A stretch of 64,000 nt of DNA. Origin: Dactylonectria macrodidyma (taxonomy: Eukaryota; Ascomycota; Sordariomycetes; Hypocreales; Nectriaceae). The stretch is taken from NCBI GenBank assembly GCA_020744425.1, contig JAGMUV010000004.1, positions 434,001 to 498,000 on the forward strand. Reading direction: 5' to 3'. Of this stretch, positions 36,816-49,900 are shown piece by piece. The notes beneath the pieces are model-generated. The model saw only the letters and a program-made list of their open reading frames with translations, was not told the origin of the DNA and searched no databases. The position numbers and the translations under genes were made by a program. Each line of letters opens with the position of its first letter. Within the stretch, counting starts at the first letter, position 1.

Positions 36816-38945
36816 ATGGATACACAGCAGACGAACCAGTACGCCTCATGGTCGCACGAGAACATGGGCCAAATTGATAAAACCCCCGGCCGGGACGACG
36901 GCTCCGTCTCTGGCCTTAGCGATGGTCAGGGAAGCAGCAGCGCCGCCTCCAAGAAGAGAATGAGCTCCGCGAGCGACATGTCCAAGCAGCACGTTGAGGA
37001 GCTGGTCACGCGGCTGATGATTGGCGAGATGAAGTCGAGGTGGGTGGACGAGATCTTTGCCAAGGTGAAGACTGAACGTGAGTTTCATTTTGCGAGATGA
37101 AAGCCCCCGATGGAGGGGATGGAAATAATGGAAGAACACACAAACTCATTGCTGAGCGCAGTCGTCGATCATCCCCAGGTGGCGGTATCGGACACCTTGG
37201 ATACCCCGTCCACGGAAGCGGCACAGAGTCCGCGGTCGACGTCGGCCGAGATGGACTCTGGCTCGCAGAGAGGCGCGTATCAAGCCACCGTCGAAGACGA
37301 GCCCGAGGACAACGAGTCGGGAAGCCGGGCCCAAGACTCGGCACGTGGATCTCTGTCCAACAACGACTCGGCCAACAGCCCGGCGTCGTCGGTCGTATCC
37401 GAGTCGGCCTCATCCAAGGTTTCTGGCCTATCGTCCTCGAGACGGGCCTCGGCCCTCGAAGTACCCTCGCTCGAGTCGCCGTGCCCGAGCCCCAAGACGC
37501 GGCCGACGGTGCGCTTCTCGGATCGGGGCCCGGTTATATTACAGGGCCGGCCGAAGCCGCTGCCTCCGCGCCTCGAGCTCCCCGGAGCAGATCCCAACGA
37601 CGTTGCGCTGTCGGCCGTGGATGTCAAATGGGGGAGGTTGTTTGACGATAGGGGAGAGCCGACGGCGAGGTTGGGGCAGTTCGTTAGGGGAATTGCCAAC
37701 TACCTGGTGAGATGGCCGTAGTATATGGATGAGAACGAAAGCTGATGATGATAGATTGCCGAATACACTCCCAACAACTCTTTGGTCATTACGCCGGAAA
37801 AGTTGCACGCCTTTTACTCCAGATATAAGCTCGATTCAGAGAGCCTCCCCTTCCAGAGTGAGTTGAAGATTATAAGCAATTCAAGATCAAAGACACTAAC
37901 AAAAAAAGGTATATTCGACTCGCGAAACCGAAAAGAGTTCGCCAGCCTCGAGTACTTGTATCAGGACCTGCAGTGCAGCTACCACCTCGTCCAAGGCCGG
38001 CCGCACTCGACGCCTCGCATCCCGGCTCTGACGCCAACGGGGTTCGAGGCCTGGATGGTCGGCCTGATCCAGGCCTTCCCGGACCAGGAAGCCAAGCGGC
38101 TGTCTTACATCGTCGCTGAGCTGCCCATCGCCGCCGACGGGCCGCTGCAGGACGGCAAGGCCGAGCGGCTGCCGAAGCAGCTGTCGCGGCACCTGCTGCC
38201 CGCCTCCCACCACCGGGAGGTCCACGAGCTCGTCACCTTGGCCGTTCACGAATGGGTCAAGTCCGTCGGGCTCTTGGAGCTGACGACGCGCAAGGAGGCG
38301 CGCAGCGAGGAAAGCTCGCGGTCCGCACGGCCACCTCGCGACGATCGCCATCGGTCCGACGACTACCGCGGTGAAGGAAGCTCCTCTCGGCACTACCACC
38401 GCTCACGTAACAGCTACAGCAAGTCCGGCGGTGACCGCGGGTCCTCGTCCCGCAAGGATCCGCCCAGCCGCTTCGTCTCGCGGGCCAACTCGGAGGGCAA
38501 CGTCCGGCGCCCCGAGCCGTCGCCGCCGCCCCACAAGTCCCGGAGCCCCGCGTCCGGCAACCGCTACCGGTCCTCGACCACGTCCCTCGGCGGCAGCGGT
38601 GCACCCGACGAGTACGGCCTCTCGTCGCCGAGCCACCTTAGCTCATCGCCATCCCAGCAGCACTTCCCGCGTAGTGCCGGCGAGGAGCGCCGCAACCGGG
38701 AGCAGGACTACCGGTATTACCAGGGCCGAGGACCCTCGGGCGATGCGACGCCTCGGACCGTTGTCGGCAACTCCAGGCGCCAACAGCAGCAGCAGAACCT
38801 GGTCGTCGACACCAAGCAGTCGCGGGACGACGCTGGCCCGCCTTACGACGAGTACGCCCGGACGAGCCCCCGCGTGGCGCGCAACAGCGTGGGGGTTGAG
38901 GATGGGGGCCCCTATCGCTCTGCGCACTCTGGCGGCGCGGGATGA
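36816..38945 (+). CDS. Conserved fungal protein of unknown function (DUF7514-like), disordered C-terminus
   Basis: Four exons, 36816-37077, 37162-37706, 37755-37857 and 37909-38945; 648 residues. The central block, from WGRLFDDRGEPTARLGQF through NYLIAEYTPNNSLVITPEKL to EFASLEYLYQDLQCSYHLVQ and FEAWMVGLIQAFPDQEAKRL, matches my recollection of a widespread fungal domain of unknown function (DUF7514). Splicing is needed to join its two halves. The N-terminal 200 residues are Ser-rich. The C-terminal 300 residues are rich in Arg, Ser, Pro and Gly (many RSS, RYR and SPS patterns) and predicted disordered, which could suit RNA binding or phosphorylation. No catalytic motif was recognised. Confidence 0.78.
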
Positions 38946-41739
38946 GAGAGGCACTTGTTGCCTCGGCGAGATAAGGGCTATCTTGTTGAGTGTATCTTGC
39001 CTTGATGGGTTCGGTGCTAATTGGGTAATGTGAGAATGTTGAATTGTGACTGATTGAGAAAGTAGCTTTTCCTTTGTACCTTTTCATGGGTGCTAACGTT
39101 CCTTTCCATGTTCCTTTCTTCTTTTATGACCACAGGCGGAAAATGGAATCGCACGGGGAGAGAATGATACAACGGATACAGGTTTCGAAGGGCGCATAGT
39201 CATTACTTTAGAGCAAATCAGAATGTAGGATCAAGTCGAGCGTGTTTGCGAGGGACAATAACGTGAGCGTTGCACTTTGGCTAGGAAGCCTCGAACTTGT
39301 AAGTGATGCCACTTGGGATTTGCCATGTTCCAGGGCCATGCCGCCGTATTCGCTGAATGCCAGTTTGGCCTCAGTGTTCGCAATACATGGCGGGAAGTCT
39401 TGAAGCTGCTCCTTTGCTTGTGTTAATTGGCCTGAGGTTGAGGATGCATGCCATCCCGTAGGCAGGTATGGCATTTCATTGCTAATGCACCGGACGCTTA
39501 AACGATCAAACTATCCCGAAACCATCTCATCATTGGCTGCGAAGCATCCCGGTATAGAGACTAAGGTCTCGGGTGGACTTGATTGGCAAGCCGAGGATCC
39601 GACCACCGCAGGGTATCGCACTTTCAAAGTGCATTCACTCACATTGGCCGCTTTATCATCGTGCCATCGTGCCATCGTGCAACTCCCTTGCCCTGCCGTA
39701 TCGTCCCGGCCCGCCTATGTGTCACTGGTTGGGGGTCTCACCTGTCAGAAACGACACGGACAATGTGCAAGTGTTGCTACCTCTAACAATGTGCAAGTGT
39801 TGCTGCCTCTAACAATGTGCAAGTGGCTGACGCTTAGCTGAACATCGCCGATCGGCAATTGGCCTCTGCACCCAGATGCTCTCGCATGCATGCGAGTGCC
39901 ATGTTAATTGGGCGTGCTGAACCCCGTCGCAAAGTCCTGCAGCGTCGCTCAGTGGATTGTGAGATGCTGCATGTCAGCACTGATGGGGCAGGGTTGGTCG
40001 CGAACTGTGAGGGATCGATCGGTGAGGCGACATGTGGTGGCATTCATCTTCCTCGTTGGACGTCGCAAGTTCGCCGAGGCATGATATTGATAGAATAGTC
40101 TTGCTAATAATTCTAAGAATTATTGAGCATCAATTCATATGGTCATCCCCCTCATGAGAAGGCACACCGGACCGCCAAGTCGCTAACAGTCAGCGAACCA
40201 CTGTTACCCGCCTTGGTCTGCAGGTGAGAAATTGTGAGCCTCACTTCTTCCACAATCTTGCAGAGGACGATGACTGCAGTAAATGTTCTCAATTGTTGCC
40301 TGTAGGCATACCGCGCGCCCCCCCCATTCGGGGATATTTCAGCCATTAGGCTATCTAGCCTGCTCGATGAAGTCATGGATGATCGACGCGAAGCGGGAAT
40401 AGGACGCCCGCACTTAGAGCCGCACTTGTGAGGGCGATGGGGCGGTTGGGGCGCGAAGTATTATGACGTTGAGGTGTGTGGCCAATACCCTGGCTACCTG
40501 GCTCCCTGGATACGTGCCTTCGTGCCTTATGTATGTATGATTGGACATTTGTTTAATGCAAGTTATCAGTCCAAGGGCAATTCTGCTCTGTTCTGTTCAG
40601 TTCAACCAAAGGCCGCCCCGCACATTTGCGTGGAAAACAATCAGCGTCGGAGCCGACGAGGACCGGTGGCTGCTCCTCCGGCCGTTGCCCAGCCTTCTGG
40701 CATCTCGATGGCACATTCTTGGCGGCTGGGCACGGGAATTGGAAATGATCAACATGTTTCGTGTCGGTTTCTTAAAGCCGGCCTATCTTTTGTTGGTTGA
40801 ATCGTAAGAAGTAAGCACCAAGGCTTGGTCTCATGCGACAAGGAGGTGATGTGCGCTGCGCTATGATGTCAACGACATAGCCTCTCTTCTGCGCGCTGGC
40901 TTGGTATCGGCACTAACCCAAAAGGACCAGTTCCAAGAGTCCAGTGGAGATGCGGCTTCATAAAAAGCGAATACTTCTTTTTCGGATTCAAATATTGAAC
41001 GCAGCACAGTTGCTTAAAGGCCGGATGTAAGTGAAATGTATCTCTGTGAGGTCGCCGTGGGGTCGTTCTGTCGTCTCCAGCGTCGACCTATGCAGACTAT
41101 TGGCGGTGGACCTTGGAATGCCCTCTACTCTGATCTTTGGATGACACTCTCCGCTGAGTGCCAACGGTATGAGTCGGACCATAAAATAAACCATGCATGG
41201 ACTTGTTTAACTCTCTTTGATGGGTTTCTCCAGACGGAAACGATCAGTAGTATTGCGGAGAAGTCTGGGGAGCCTCGTGGAGCCAGACAAGCCAGTCGAG
41301 CCTGTTGTGCGTAGCTACCAGCCAGCAGATCAACACAATCAGCTTCGAACAGGCCTTGGGCTCCACAACACCCTCTTTTTCATTATTTCTCCTTTCAATT
41401 TGGTTGTAATTTAGACGTCATACATTGTCTCTCACTCGGAATGGCCCACCCAGCTTTGTGTGTCGATCGCAAACGGCGGGTCCGACCAACAGCTGCTAGC
41501 AATATGACGTCGATCCACGGGATGGCTGCAACTTCATTCCAAGACTGTGGCACTTTCGTACGAGTCGGATACAGCTCGGTGATCATTTGGGATACCCCAG
41601 GTTCTTTATAAGAAAGTCCCTTACTAGATCTTCACTTCGTTTGGTCCGAGTTTTTCAACAACATACAATTCTGGCCTTCACACCTCAGAGGTTGTTTTTC
41701 TCGTCTGCTGTGGCTTGAACAAACATCAAGCATTTCATC
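38946..41739. other. 2.8-kb gene-free interval with short repeats
   Basis: Only short unsupported frames. Contains a 26-bp tandem repeat (listed separately), three copies of CATCGTGC around 39658-39682, a 16-bp perfect palindrome CTCGCATGCATGCGAG at 39881-39896, and an inverted repeat AATAATTC/GAATTATT at 40106-40124. The right end is the promoter of the sugar porter. Confidence 0.4.
39760..39825. repeat. 26-bp tandem repeat, about 2.5 copies
   Basis: Unit begins ACAATGTGCAAGTGTTGCT. Copies lie at 39760-39785 and 39786-39811 (one mismatch) and a partial third at 39812-39825. No function can be read from it. Confidence 0.85.
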
Positions 41740-43838
41740 ATGGGTCTTGAAAAAGACCACCGCAGGCCCTCCGAGGAGGATGGCTCGCACACAGAGATAG
41801 ATCATGCTGAGCACCAGCGCTCGTCAGATGAAGCCATCTTCAACAGCAACAAGCCGATGTCCTCAAACAAGGCCGCACACCCTCTTGCCGGATACACTCA
41901 CCAGCAGCTCGCCCACATGGGCGAGAAGTACGCCCGCGAGCACCATGGCCTCACGGATGAAGAGGAGATTCGAGCCTTCCGCCTCGGCGCCATCATCGCG
42001 GGCGACATGGATGTCGACGACAATGTCGAGTCGCTCCGCGAAAAGTACGTCGCCGTCGAGGGCTTGACGGAGGAGGAGAGAAGTACACTCGTCGACGAGG
42101 TGGAGCACAAGTGGAGGAATCCCAAGATGCTCTACTTTCTTGTGACTAGTATGATATCCCCACTGCTTGACTTGAGTATCCTGTTCTAATCGCGTTGCAG
42201 TCTGCTCTTTGTGTGCCGTCGTCCAGGGAATGGACGAGACAGTTGTGAATGGCGCGCAAATCTTCTATAGACGTGAGTTTGGCATCGACGGTGACAGCGA
42301 CCACGACAGTTGGATCACCGGTCTCACGAACTCGGCGCCATATCTTTGCTGTGCCGTGGTAGGATGCTGTGAGTAGCGACTCTTGACTGACTGATCATAC
42401 ATCTGTATGCTAATGGAGCTCAGGGATCACCGAACCCATGAACAAGCGTTTCGGCCGTCGAGGCACCGTCTTCATCTCATGCTGCATCTCATTCCTCACC
42501 TGCTTCTGGCAATCCTTCACCAACACCTGGTGGCACATGTTCATCGCTCGCTTCTTCCTCGGATTCGGCATCGGCCCTAAGTCAGCCACGACTCCCATGT
42601 TCGCGGCTGAGTGCTCGCCTAAGTTGGTCCGCGGCGCGCTGGTGATGCAGTGGCAGATGTGGACGGCCTTCGGTATCATGCTTGGATACGTCGCCGATCT
42701 AGTCTTTTACGAAGTCCCCGACTCGAGCGGAATCACTGGACTCAACTGGCGCCTCATGATGGGTTCAGCTGGCGTCCCTGCTCTGGTCGTCTGCGCGCTC
42801 GTCTACATGTGCCCAGAGTCACCCCGATGGTACTTGACCAAGAACGGACACGGCGACGCATACAAGGCCATGAGCAAGCTCCGATTCAACAAGATCCAGG
42901 CAGCGCGCGACCTGTTCTACGCGCACACGCTCCTCCAAGCCGAGGCGGCCATGTCTATCGGCCGTGGAAGCCGCATCAAGGAATTCTTCACGATCCGCCG
43001 CAACCGAAATGCTATGCTTGCTAGTCAAGTGGTGATGTTTATGCAGCAATTTTGTGGCGTCAACGTCATTGCATACTATTCCTCGGAAATCTTTCTCGAA
43101 GCTGGCTTCCCGGAGAAGAGCACCTTGGCTGCGTCGCTTGGTTTTGGCGTCATCAACTTCTTATTCGCGATTCCGGCATTTTACACTATTGACACATTCG
43201 GACGACGAAAGCTTCTTTTGACTACGTTCCCGGTAAGTACAGGCATTGCCCAGTGTTCTGGTTCACAAAACTGACAGTACTAGCTCATGGCGCTGTTCTT
43301 GCTTTTTACTGGATTCAGTTTCTTCATCCCCGAAGACAACAAAGCACACATTGGATGTATTGCTTTGGGAATCTATCTTTTCGGCATCGTGTACTCTCCC
43401 GGTGAAGGTCCTGTACCGTTCACCTACTCGGCTGAGGCGTACCCGCTCTACATCCGCGCCATGGGCATGTCCCTCGCCACCGCGACGACGTGGTGCTTCA
43501 ACTTCATCCTCGCTGTGACGTGGCCGTCGCTCCAGAAAGCTTTTACGCCCACTGGAGCCTTTGGATGGAACGCAGCGTGGAACGTCATTGGCTTCTTCCT
43601 GGTCCTGTCCTTTTTGCCAGAGACCAAGGGGAAGACACTTGAGGAGCTCGATAGTGTCTTCAACGTTCGCCTCACGAGGATTGTGCGGTACGGATGGGCG
43701 CAATTCTTCTGGTTCTTCAGGCATTACTTGCTTCGATCTAATGAGCCGAAGCCGATTGTTCCCCGAGCGGGCGACGAGGCGCATGATGAGAAGGCTATTC
43801 TGCAGGACAGAGACACTCAGCCCAGCGGAAAGGTGTAA
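41740..43838 (+). CDS. MFS sugar porter (hexose/maltose transporter-like)
   Basis: Four exons, 41740-42148, 42201-42368, 42424-43232 and 43284-43838; 646 residues. A long hydrophilic N-terminus of about 130 residues (EEERSTLVDEVEHKWRNPK just before helix 1) precedes 12 predicted membrane helices. Sugar-porter signatures are RFGRRGT, PESPRWYLTKN, QQFCGVNVIAYYSSEIFLEA, DTFGRRKLLL and VTWPSLQKAF, then LPETKGKTLEELD after the last helices. These are plasma-membrane proton/sugar symporters or facilitators. The sugar cannot be decided from sequence alone. The long acidic N-terminal tail is typical of a fungal subgroup near maltose/glucose porters and may carry trafficking or turnover signals. Confidence 0.92.
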
Positions 43839-44465
43839 GAGAATTGAGATTTCTTCATTGATGATACATGATATGACTGCTGGGAAGAGGGAATCTGGAG
43901 TTGTATAGTAGTGATTGCAGTATAAAACAGCTGCTTTAATTATGCATTTATTGTATAACAGTTATGCCCCGCTTGTTCACCATGTACCGATCCACCATGT
44001 AAGATGATGGAGCTCAGCGCGTAAAGCTATAACTGGCCATTGGTGTACGAAAGCACAGCAGAAAGTGGTCTGTCAATTGAGCTGGTTATATGCAAGTCAG
44101 CCCTAAACCGAACCCATGCTATTTAAAAAGGACCGCTAGGGCTGTAAGGCGCAGCGAGGTGCTGGTTGAACATGCGACTCGGAGGGGCATCAAGCCAATC
44201 GCGGTTCTCGGCAGGGTTGGAAGGATTCAACTCAGCCCCGTTGAGAAACCATATAAAACATGCCAAGCCATAAGCAAAGGAGACTGGATTTACTGCTCAA
44301 GGATCCCTAGACAATTTATTATGCTCGTAGGCCCCGTCGCTGCGCGTGAATCCTTTCTACTATATTGTAATTTACAAAATATGTTGACCGAATCCTGAAT
44401 CCAACTGCCGGGTCTTGTTCATCACTGTCGCTGGGATTCTTTTGAATCGAAGCTTCGATATCATC
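43839..44465. other. Intergenic region
   Basis: 627 bp holding the terminator of the sugar porter and the promoter of the next gene. No other feature was seen. Confidence 0.4.
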
Positions 44466-46517
44466 ATGGCGTCTCAAGGACGCTACGATCCGGTCCTTCA
44501 GCCTTCGCAAGTAACGCTTGTTCCCGCTCCTAAAACGCAATCCGACGGCCAAAATCTTCCTCGAGACACGGACTACGAACAGGTGCCCTTGGACACTTTC
44601 AACACCGAGAGAGGCGGGGACTCCCAGGAGAAGAATAATGGCACTACAACATCCACGAGTGAATACAACTCATCTAAGTTCGCCAGGAAGCCCACGTCGC
44701 CGGGTGCGCTGTGGGAGCTATTCTTCGATCTCTTACTTGCCGTCCCCGCCATCTTCTTCCTCGTCTTCGCCGCCCTCGTGAGCATCCACGATGGCAAGCC
44801 CGTCGACACACAGCCCGTACCGAAGCTGCGGGCCATGGCTACGTACGGCCCGACCATCTTCCCCATTGCCTTTGCAGCCGTCGCCGCCAACCTGCTCAAG
44901 GCGGTTGCTGCTTGGAAGCTCGAGAGGGGCATATCGGTGCTCAGCCTCCAGTTCCTCCTGCGAAGCCGCACCGTCTTCAGCGCTTTCATAACCCCGCTGG
45001 CATTGGGTGCCATATCGTCCATCACGCCGCTGATCCTGGTGCTGTGGGCACTCTCGCCGCTCGGAGGCCAGTCGGCCCTGCGAGTTGTGGGCGACGCGCC
45101 CTCGTCTGACCTGCTGCCTTGGCGATATCGCTACCTCGACACGCATAGCCGGATGCTGCAGACGGGACCTAGGACGTCGGCCGGGGCGGAGATTCTCCCC
45201 GCCATTGTCGGCGCCTTCACGACTGCCTTGGGCACTCCCGCAGACATCAAAGCGGCGAGCCAGGACGCCTTTGGGAACATCAAGATACCCATGGTAGAGG
45301 CGTATCTGGAGTCGAACCGCACCAGAGTCAACGGCTGGTATGACTTGGACGGCGATACAAACATCACATATTCGGCGATCTCGGGGCTTCCCATTGAGGT
45401 CTCTGACGGCCTCGGGCTGCGTGGCAACCATTCCTTCAAGATGGAGACGTCCTACATGTACACAAACTGCTCTGTCTCCCACTTCACTCCCAAAAACTCG
45501 TCATTTTGGTCTGCGTACCTAACAAGTCACCCCATGTTTAACAACGGCAGGACGATGGTGTTCCAGACCACCAGTCCCTTCCACAGCACTTTCAATGCGA
45601 CACCACAGGAACTCGTCTTCACCTCGTTCTCTATGCCTGTCGTCGCCAACGCTACATGCTCACTCAAAACTTCATTCGTCGAAGTCGACGTCAAGTGCCA
45701 TCTCTCGGATTGCAGCGCAAAGCGCATTCGACCTGTGGCTCGACCCGACAACGTCACAGCCTTGAGTGTTCTAGACGGCGTCGATCCCGATGGCAATCTG
45801 ACCTTTTCAAACCTTCAAAGAGATGCCTTTCTGGAAACTTTTGTCAACGCCACGGATACAATGTGGAGCGCGGACTGGAGCAGCCACTTCTATTCCACCC
45901 CGATCGAGTACTACATCACCAACCCGGGCTCACCCTACTCAGATGTCAAGGTCGCGTCTTCAGGACTGGCTAAGATTTGGACTGTGAGTGATGAGACTTT
46001 TTCTCAACACTTTTCCCAGCTGGTCAATACGTTCTGGATCGCCAACATTGCACCCTTTGCTGCCACTGGCACCGTTCAATTTCGAGACGCCGACGCCAAC
46101 GTCACTGATATCATGGGAGAACAAAACATCTGGCCGTATGCTCAAGATGGCGTCGGAATATTCACGCCCGACATCCTCGTGCTGCGAGCCGAAAGAGCCT
46201 GGCTCGGCGTCCTGGTCCTGTCTTCCGCGGCGATGTTGATCGGGGCAGTAGTAGCGGCGTGTCTCGGAGCGCTGCGCCGAGGCCCCGACATCTTGGACTA
46301 CACGACGAGCCTCATGAGGGACAATCCATATGTAAACGACGTCGATGTGAAACAAAACTCGATGGAGGATGGCACGAATCAAATGAGGAGGCTGAAGAAT
46401 GTGCGTGTTTGCTTGGGTGATGTCACGCCCGCGCAGGCCAACGGTTATGTTGCCCTTGCAACAGTAGGCGAGGTGGTGCCGCTGGCAAGCCAGGGACGGT
46501 CTAGAACATATAAATAA
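44466..46517 (+). CDS. Large fungal membrane protein of unknown function
   Basis: Single exon, 683 residues from the ATG at 44466; codons upstream stay open but contain no better ATG. A polar N-terminus of about 80 residues is followed by three hydrophobic segments (ELFFDLLLAVPAIFFLVFAA; TIFPIAFAAVAANLLKAV; PLALGAISSITPLILVLWAL). A long region of about 370 residues follows with many N-glycosylation sequons (NHS, NCS, NSS, NAT, NVT, NLT) and cysteines, so probably outside the cell. A final membrane helix (AWLGVLVLSSAAMLIGAVVAACLGAL) precedes a cytoplasmic tail. This topology is common among uncharacterised ascomycete surface proteins. I recognise no catalytic or transport motif. Confidence 0.8.
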   Translation: MASQGRYDPVLQPSQVTLVPAPKTQSDGQNLPRDTDYEQVPLDTFNTERGGDSQEKNNGTTTSTSEYNSSKFARKPTSPGALWELFFDLLLAVPAIFFLVFAALVSIHDGKPVDTQPVPKLRAMATYGPTIFPIAFAAVAANLLKAVAAWKLERGISVLSLQFLLRSRTVFSAFITPLALGAISSITPLILVLWALSPLGGQSALRVVGDAPSSDLLPWRYRYLDTHSRMLQTGPRTSAGAEILPAIVGAFTTALGTPADIKAASQDAFGNIKIPMVEAYLESNRTRVNGWYDLDGDTNITYSAISGLPIEVSDGLGLRGNHSFKMETSYMYTNCSVSHFTPKNSSFWSAYLTSHPMFNNGRTMVFQTTSPFHSTFNATPQELVFTSFSMPVVANATCSLKTSFVEVDVKCHLSDCSAKRIRPVARPDNVTALSVLDGVDPDGNLTFSNLQRDAFLETFVNATDTMWSADWSSHFYSTPIEYYITNPGSPYSDVKVASSGLAKIWTVSDETFSQHFSQLVNTFWIANIAPFAATGTVQFRDADANVTDIMGEQNIWPYAQDGVGIFTPDILVLRAERAWLGVLVLSSAAMLIGAVVAACLGALRRGPDILDYTTSLMRDNPYVNDVDVKQNSMEDGTNQMRRLKNVRVCLGDVTPAQANGYVALATVGEVVPLASQGRSRTYK

Positions 46518-46923
46518 CGAAGAGTCATAAATGTTAGTTAATTTAGTGATGGCCTGGTAGCGAATAGAAGAAAATGCTGCACACCATAAAACGTCAACTG
46601 CCTCCGTCTTCAATAAGAGTGAATATATATTTGACATGATACTAAAATCACCATTTTATATTTGCGTAAAGAGTTTATAGACTAATTTATTGAACTGTAC
46701 GCCTTTCTTCTGTGCTTTATGTTTCGATTCAGCGATACCTAAGTTAGGCTCCTCATTTGCTTGTTCTGTGTTGCTCAAAGCTTGTCATTGGTGTGCCGCG
46801 ATAACCCTTCCCAACTCTAGCCTAAGAGGAGGCACTGTTGGATAAGTTTATGGCTCTCCTTTAGGTGTCTCGTCATACCACAGGTTCGTGACCTGCGTTT
46901 TCACAGGCCGATTGATCTATGGT

Positions 46924-49900
46924 TTACATCCTTCTCAGCCAAAGACTTGCGAAATCACGCGGAAAAGGAAAGGGACTTACCTGGAAGGTATATAACAAGT
47001 CTTCATCGACGCACATGACTGCTCCGGAGTTGTCATGTTTGCCGAGATAGTTTGGCGTGGTGAACAAGGTGACGAGCTTCCGTCCAGCGAAAAATTCGTA
47101 ACCTTCTTGTATAAATTGACCGCTCCGACAGACGAGGTCTAAGCCATGCTTTTCTAAGAAGCTCTCGACAACGTTTGGGCCAAACGCCAAGGAAAATTCG
47201 CTGTGTCTTCCGCTCCAGCCCCTCATAGCTGCCTCTGGATAAGCCCAGAGAAGGTCGTGTAAAAGGCCATCTCTAGGAACCTAGGCCACGGAATCAGTCT
47301 GCGTTACCCGATTGCGATGGGTCACTTCGCTTGTGAACTTACCATTGCAGGACGCCTGATCCGGCGGATCTGCTCGAACGAATCGAGTTGTGGACTTAGA
47401 CCTCCGTGCACGGCAAAGATCTTATCGCCGATGATGGAAGCGACCGGCATGCAATTGAAGCAGTCCTCGAATAAGTCGGCAACCTCAAGACCGTATCTCG
47501 ACCCACACTCTTGGTAGAAACTAGCTACTGAAGAAACCAGGAGACTTTCTTGATTTCCACGCAACAGAAAGAAATTCTCAGGGTACTTAATTTTGTAAGC
47601 AAGAAGCGTGCAGATGGTTTCAATGGACTGCCGCCCCTTGCCGACGTAGTTCCCTAAAAACAGGTAATTTGCCTCGGGAGGAAATCCGTTGTTTTCGAAC
47701 ATGCGAAGTAACTGGTAGTGTTGTCCGTAGATGTCACCGCAAACCTAGACGAGTGAGCCCATTAGCCTTGAATGAAATGAAAGCAGAAGGAGATGTCGTC
47801 CAGACGAGATCTCACATTACCTTCAGAGGCGCCATCAGCTCTAGCAATATCGGCTGAGCGAAGAAGATGTCCCTCGCCTTCTTGCAAAGATAGATAACCA
47901 AATTCCTTGTCACTTCGACCTTTGCTCCCGGCGGCTTGCCTCTAGGCTCTATGAAAAGGTCTATTATGTCATCGATGTCGGGATCGGTGTTCTCTTCTTT
48001 AAGCTCGTTAGCTTGAGTCGCCCATTGCGCAATTATGTCATCGATGTCGGGATCGGTGTCCTCTTCTTTAAGCTCGTTAGCTTGAGTCGCCCATTGCGCA
48101 ATTATGTCATCGATGTCGGGATCGGTGTTCTCTTCTTTAAGCTCGTTAGCTTGAGTCGCCCATTGCGCAACCTTGGCCGGTTCGTTGGGGTCAAATGGTT
48201 GCGGCGACTCCATGGCCCGATCAAGCATAGCCTGATCAACAAATTCCGACTCTCCCTCATCGAGCCCTTGTGATCTTAGTTCAGAATCCATCCAATGAGG
48301 CGGCAAGACCTCTCCGTGGGAATCAGCCCTGTCAGAGAAATGTAAGGTAGAGTTAGAACTCTTGCCCTGCGTACCGGCATCCTCAGTCCCTATGCCGGCT
48401 ACATGATTCGAATTCCCCTCGTCCTCCTCTTCGGAATGGATGGGAAGTACAAATAGCGATATCTCTTCCAGGTGCGCTGCCGTATGGTCAAGCAACTTCG
48501 AGATTGAAAGTTCACTCCTGCAAAGCTTGCAAGGAAGAATCAGTGACTCGTTGATTGGTCTGTCGCTCATTTCCAAGATGGCTGATAGTTGACGTGAAGT
48601 CCAAGTGCCAGGATGAGTGTCGTTCAGATGCGTAACCAAGAGGCTTTGGGTGTCAAAGGGGCAATCACACACGTGACAGACCCATTGACGCCAATGCATC
48701 TGCATCTCATGATAGACCCAGTCGTGCCGAGTGTTGTATAGCTTATTTGGGTCTGTACAAGAAGTAAACGTGCACGTGTACGGCCGAAGATCGCGGAAAA
48801 CATGGCGTCTATCAATGTGCGTTAGTACCATAGGAGCTGAGTTGAGAAGCTCGTATCGACTCACTTCCAAGCTTGCCTGTCCTGCATCAAATCCACATTC
48901 AACCTCATGCAGCAATACGGACATTCGAACTCATCTTCATCGTTGGCTTTGCTTTTCGAGATTGGTGGCGGCGGAACCCGCGTCGTCCATTTTCCAGCGA
49001 CAACCGACTCTGCGTAGACTGTCCGAGGCTTGCCAGTCTCCGTTCCGCCGTCATGGATGGCAGATTTGGCTATTGTTGAAAAGGAGTGAACAGTTGGTTT
49101 TGATGACTCTGATCTCGGCTTTTGTGATTGAGACTGTGTTTCTGTTGTCTGGATTTCACCCGTGTTTCGCAATGCCGATTTGCCCTTTCCTTTTATCTCC
49201 AGGTCTACAGTCTCTTGGGCCGACAGTGGCAAATAGGGGTGCTTATACCAATATCTTAGCTGCTCTCTTCTCTGCGAATTTGCTTTTGCAAATCGCCTCA
49301 AGAGGATAAGGTGGGGGTCTGTGGGTGATTTGCTAGCCAATCTTTTGACGATCTCCTCCGGCGTAACCGGTTCGTCACTTGGACTTGTGAGAGGCTCGCC
49401 GCTTGTCTGTTGCGCCTGCCATTCCCAATGTCGAAGTTTCTCCTCAATGTGTCGAATCTCGAAAGTCTCTGCTATTGTTGATTCCTCAGATGTGCTGTGC
49501 CTAAGGAACCTTCCTTTCAGTCCGGGTCGGCGAAGAAGGGCCCCGAAGTGGTACAGTAGCTGGATTAATTCGAATATGTGAGAGGCAACGACTGCTAATT
49601 TAGGGACTTTTCTACTGGAACCAATATCACCACTGCGTTCAGATGCACTGTCCGATGAATAGTCGCTGTCCGTAACAGAACCATCGGAGTAGTCGGTGTT
49701 TTGAGATGAAGGATCATCGTCACCATGTGTCCCGTGGGCTAGCGAAACCGCTTTCTTGCGTCAGTCTCATTTGTCCATTTGGCATAAATGAAGTCTAATG
49801 GGTGGCATAAATGGGGCCCGAACTTACCCAACTTCAACTGCCTCTCGAGCTGAAGCAGTATCTCTTGGACTTCTGTGCCCAATCTCTCTTCGTTTCGTAG

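Noticed and set aside
37097..37710. Long overlapping open frames on both strands inside the DUF7514-like gene
   Set aside because: Shadows of a GC-rich coding exon. Only the spliced plus-strand frame carries conserved blocks.
46905..46979. Possible extra intron at the end of the pseudophosphatase fusion
   Set aside because: GTAAGT is a good donor, but the downstream exon would add only about 15 residues without similarity. Kept as an uncertainty rather than in the model.
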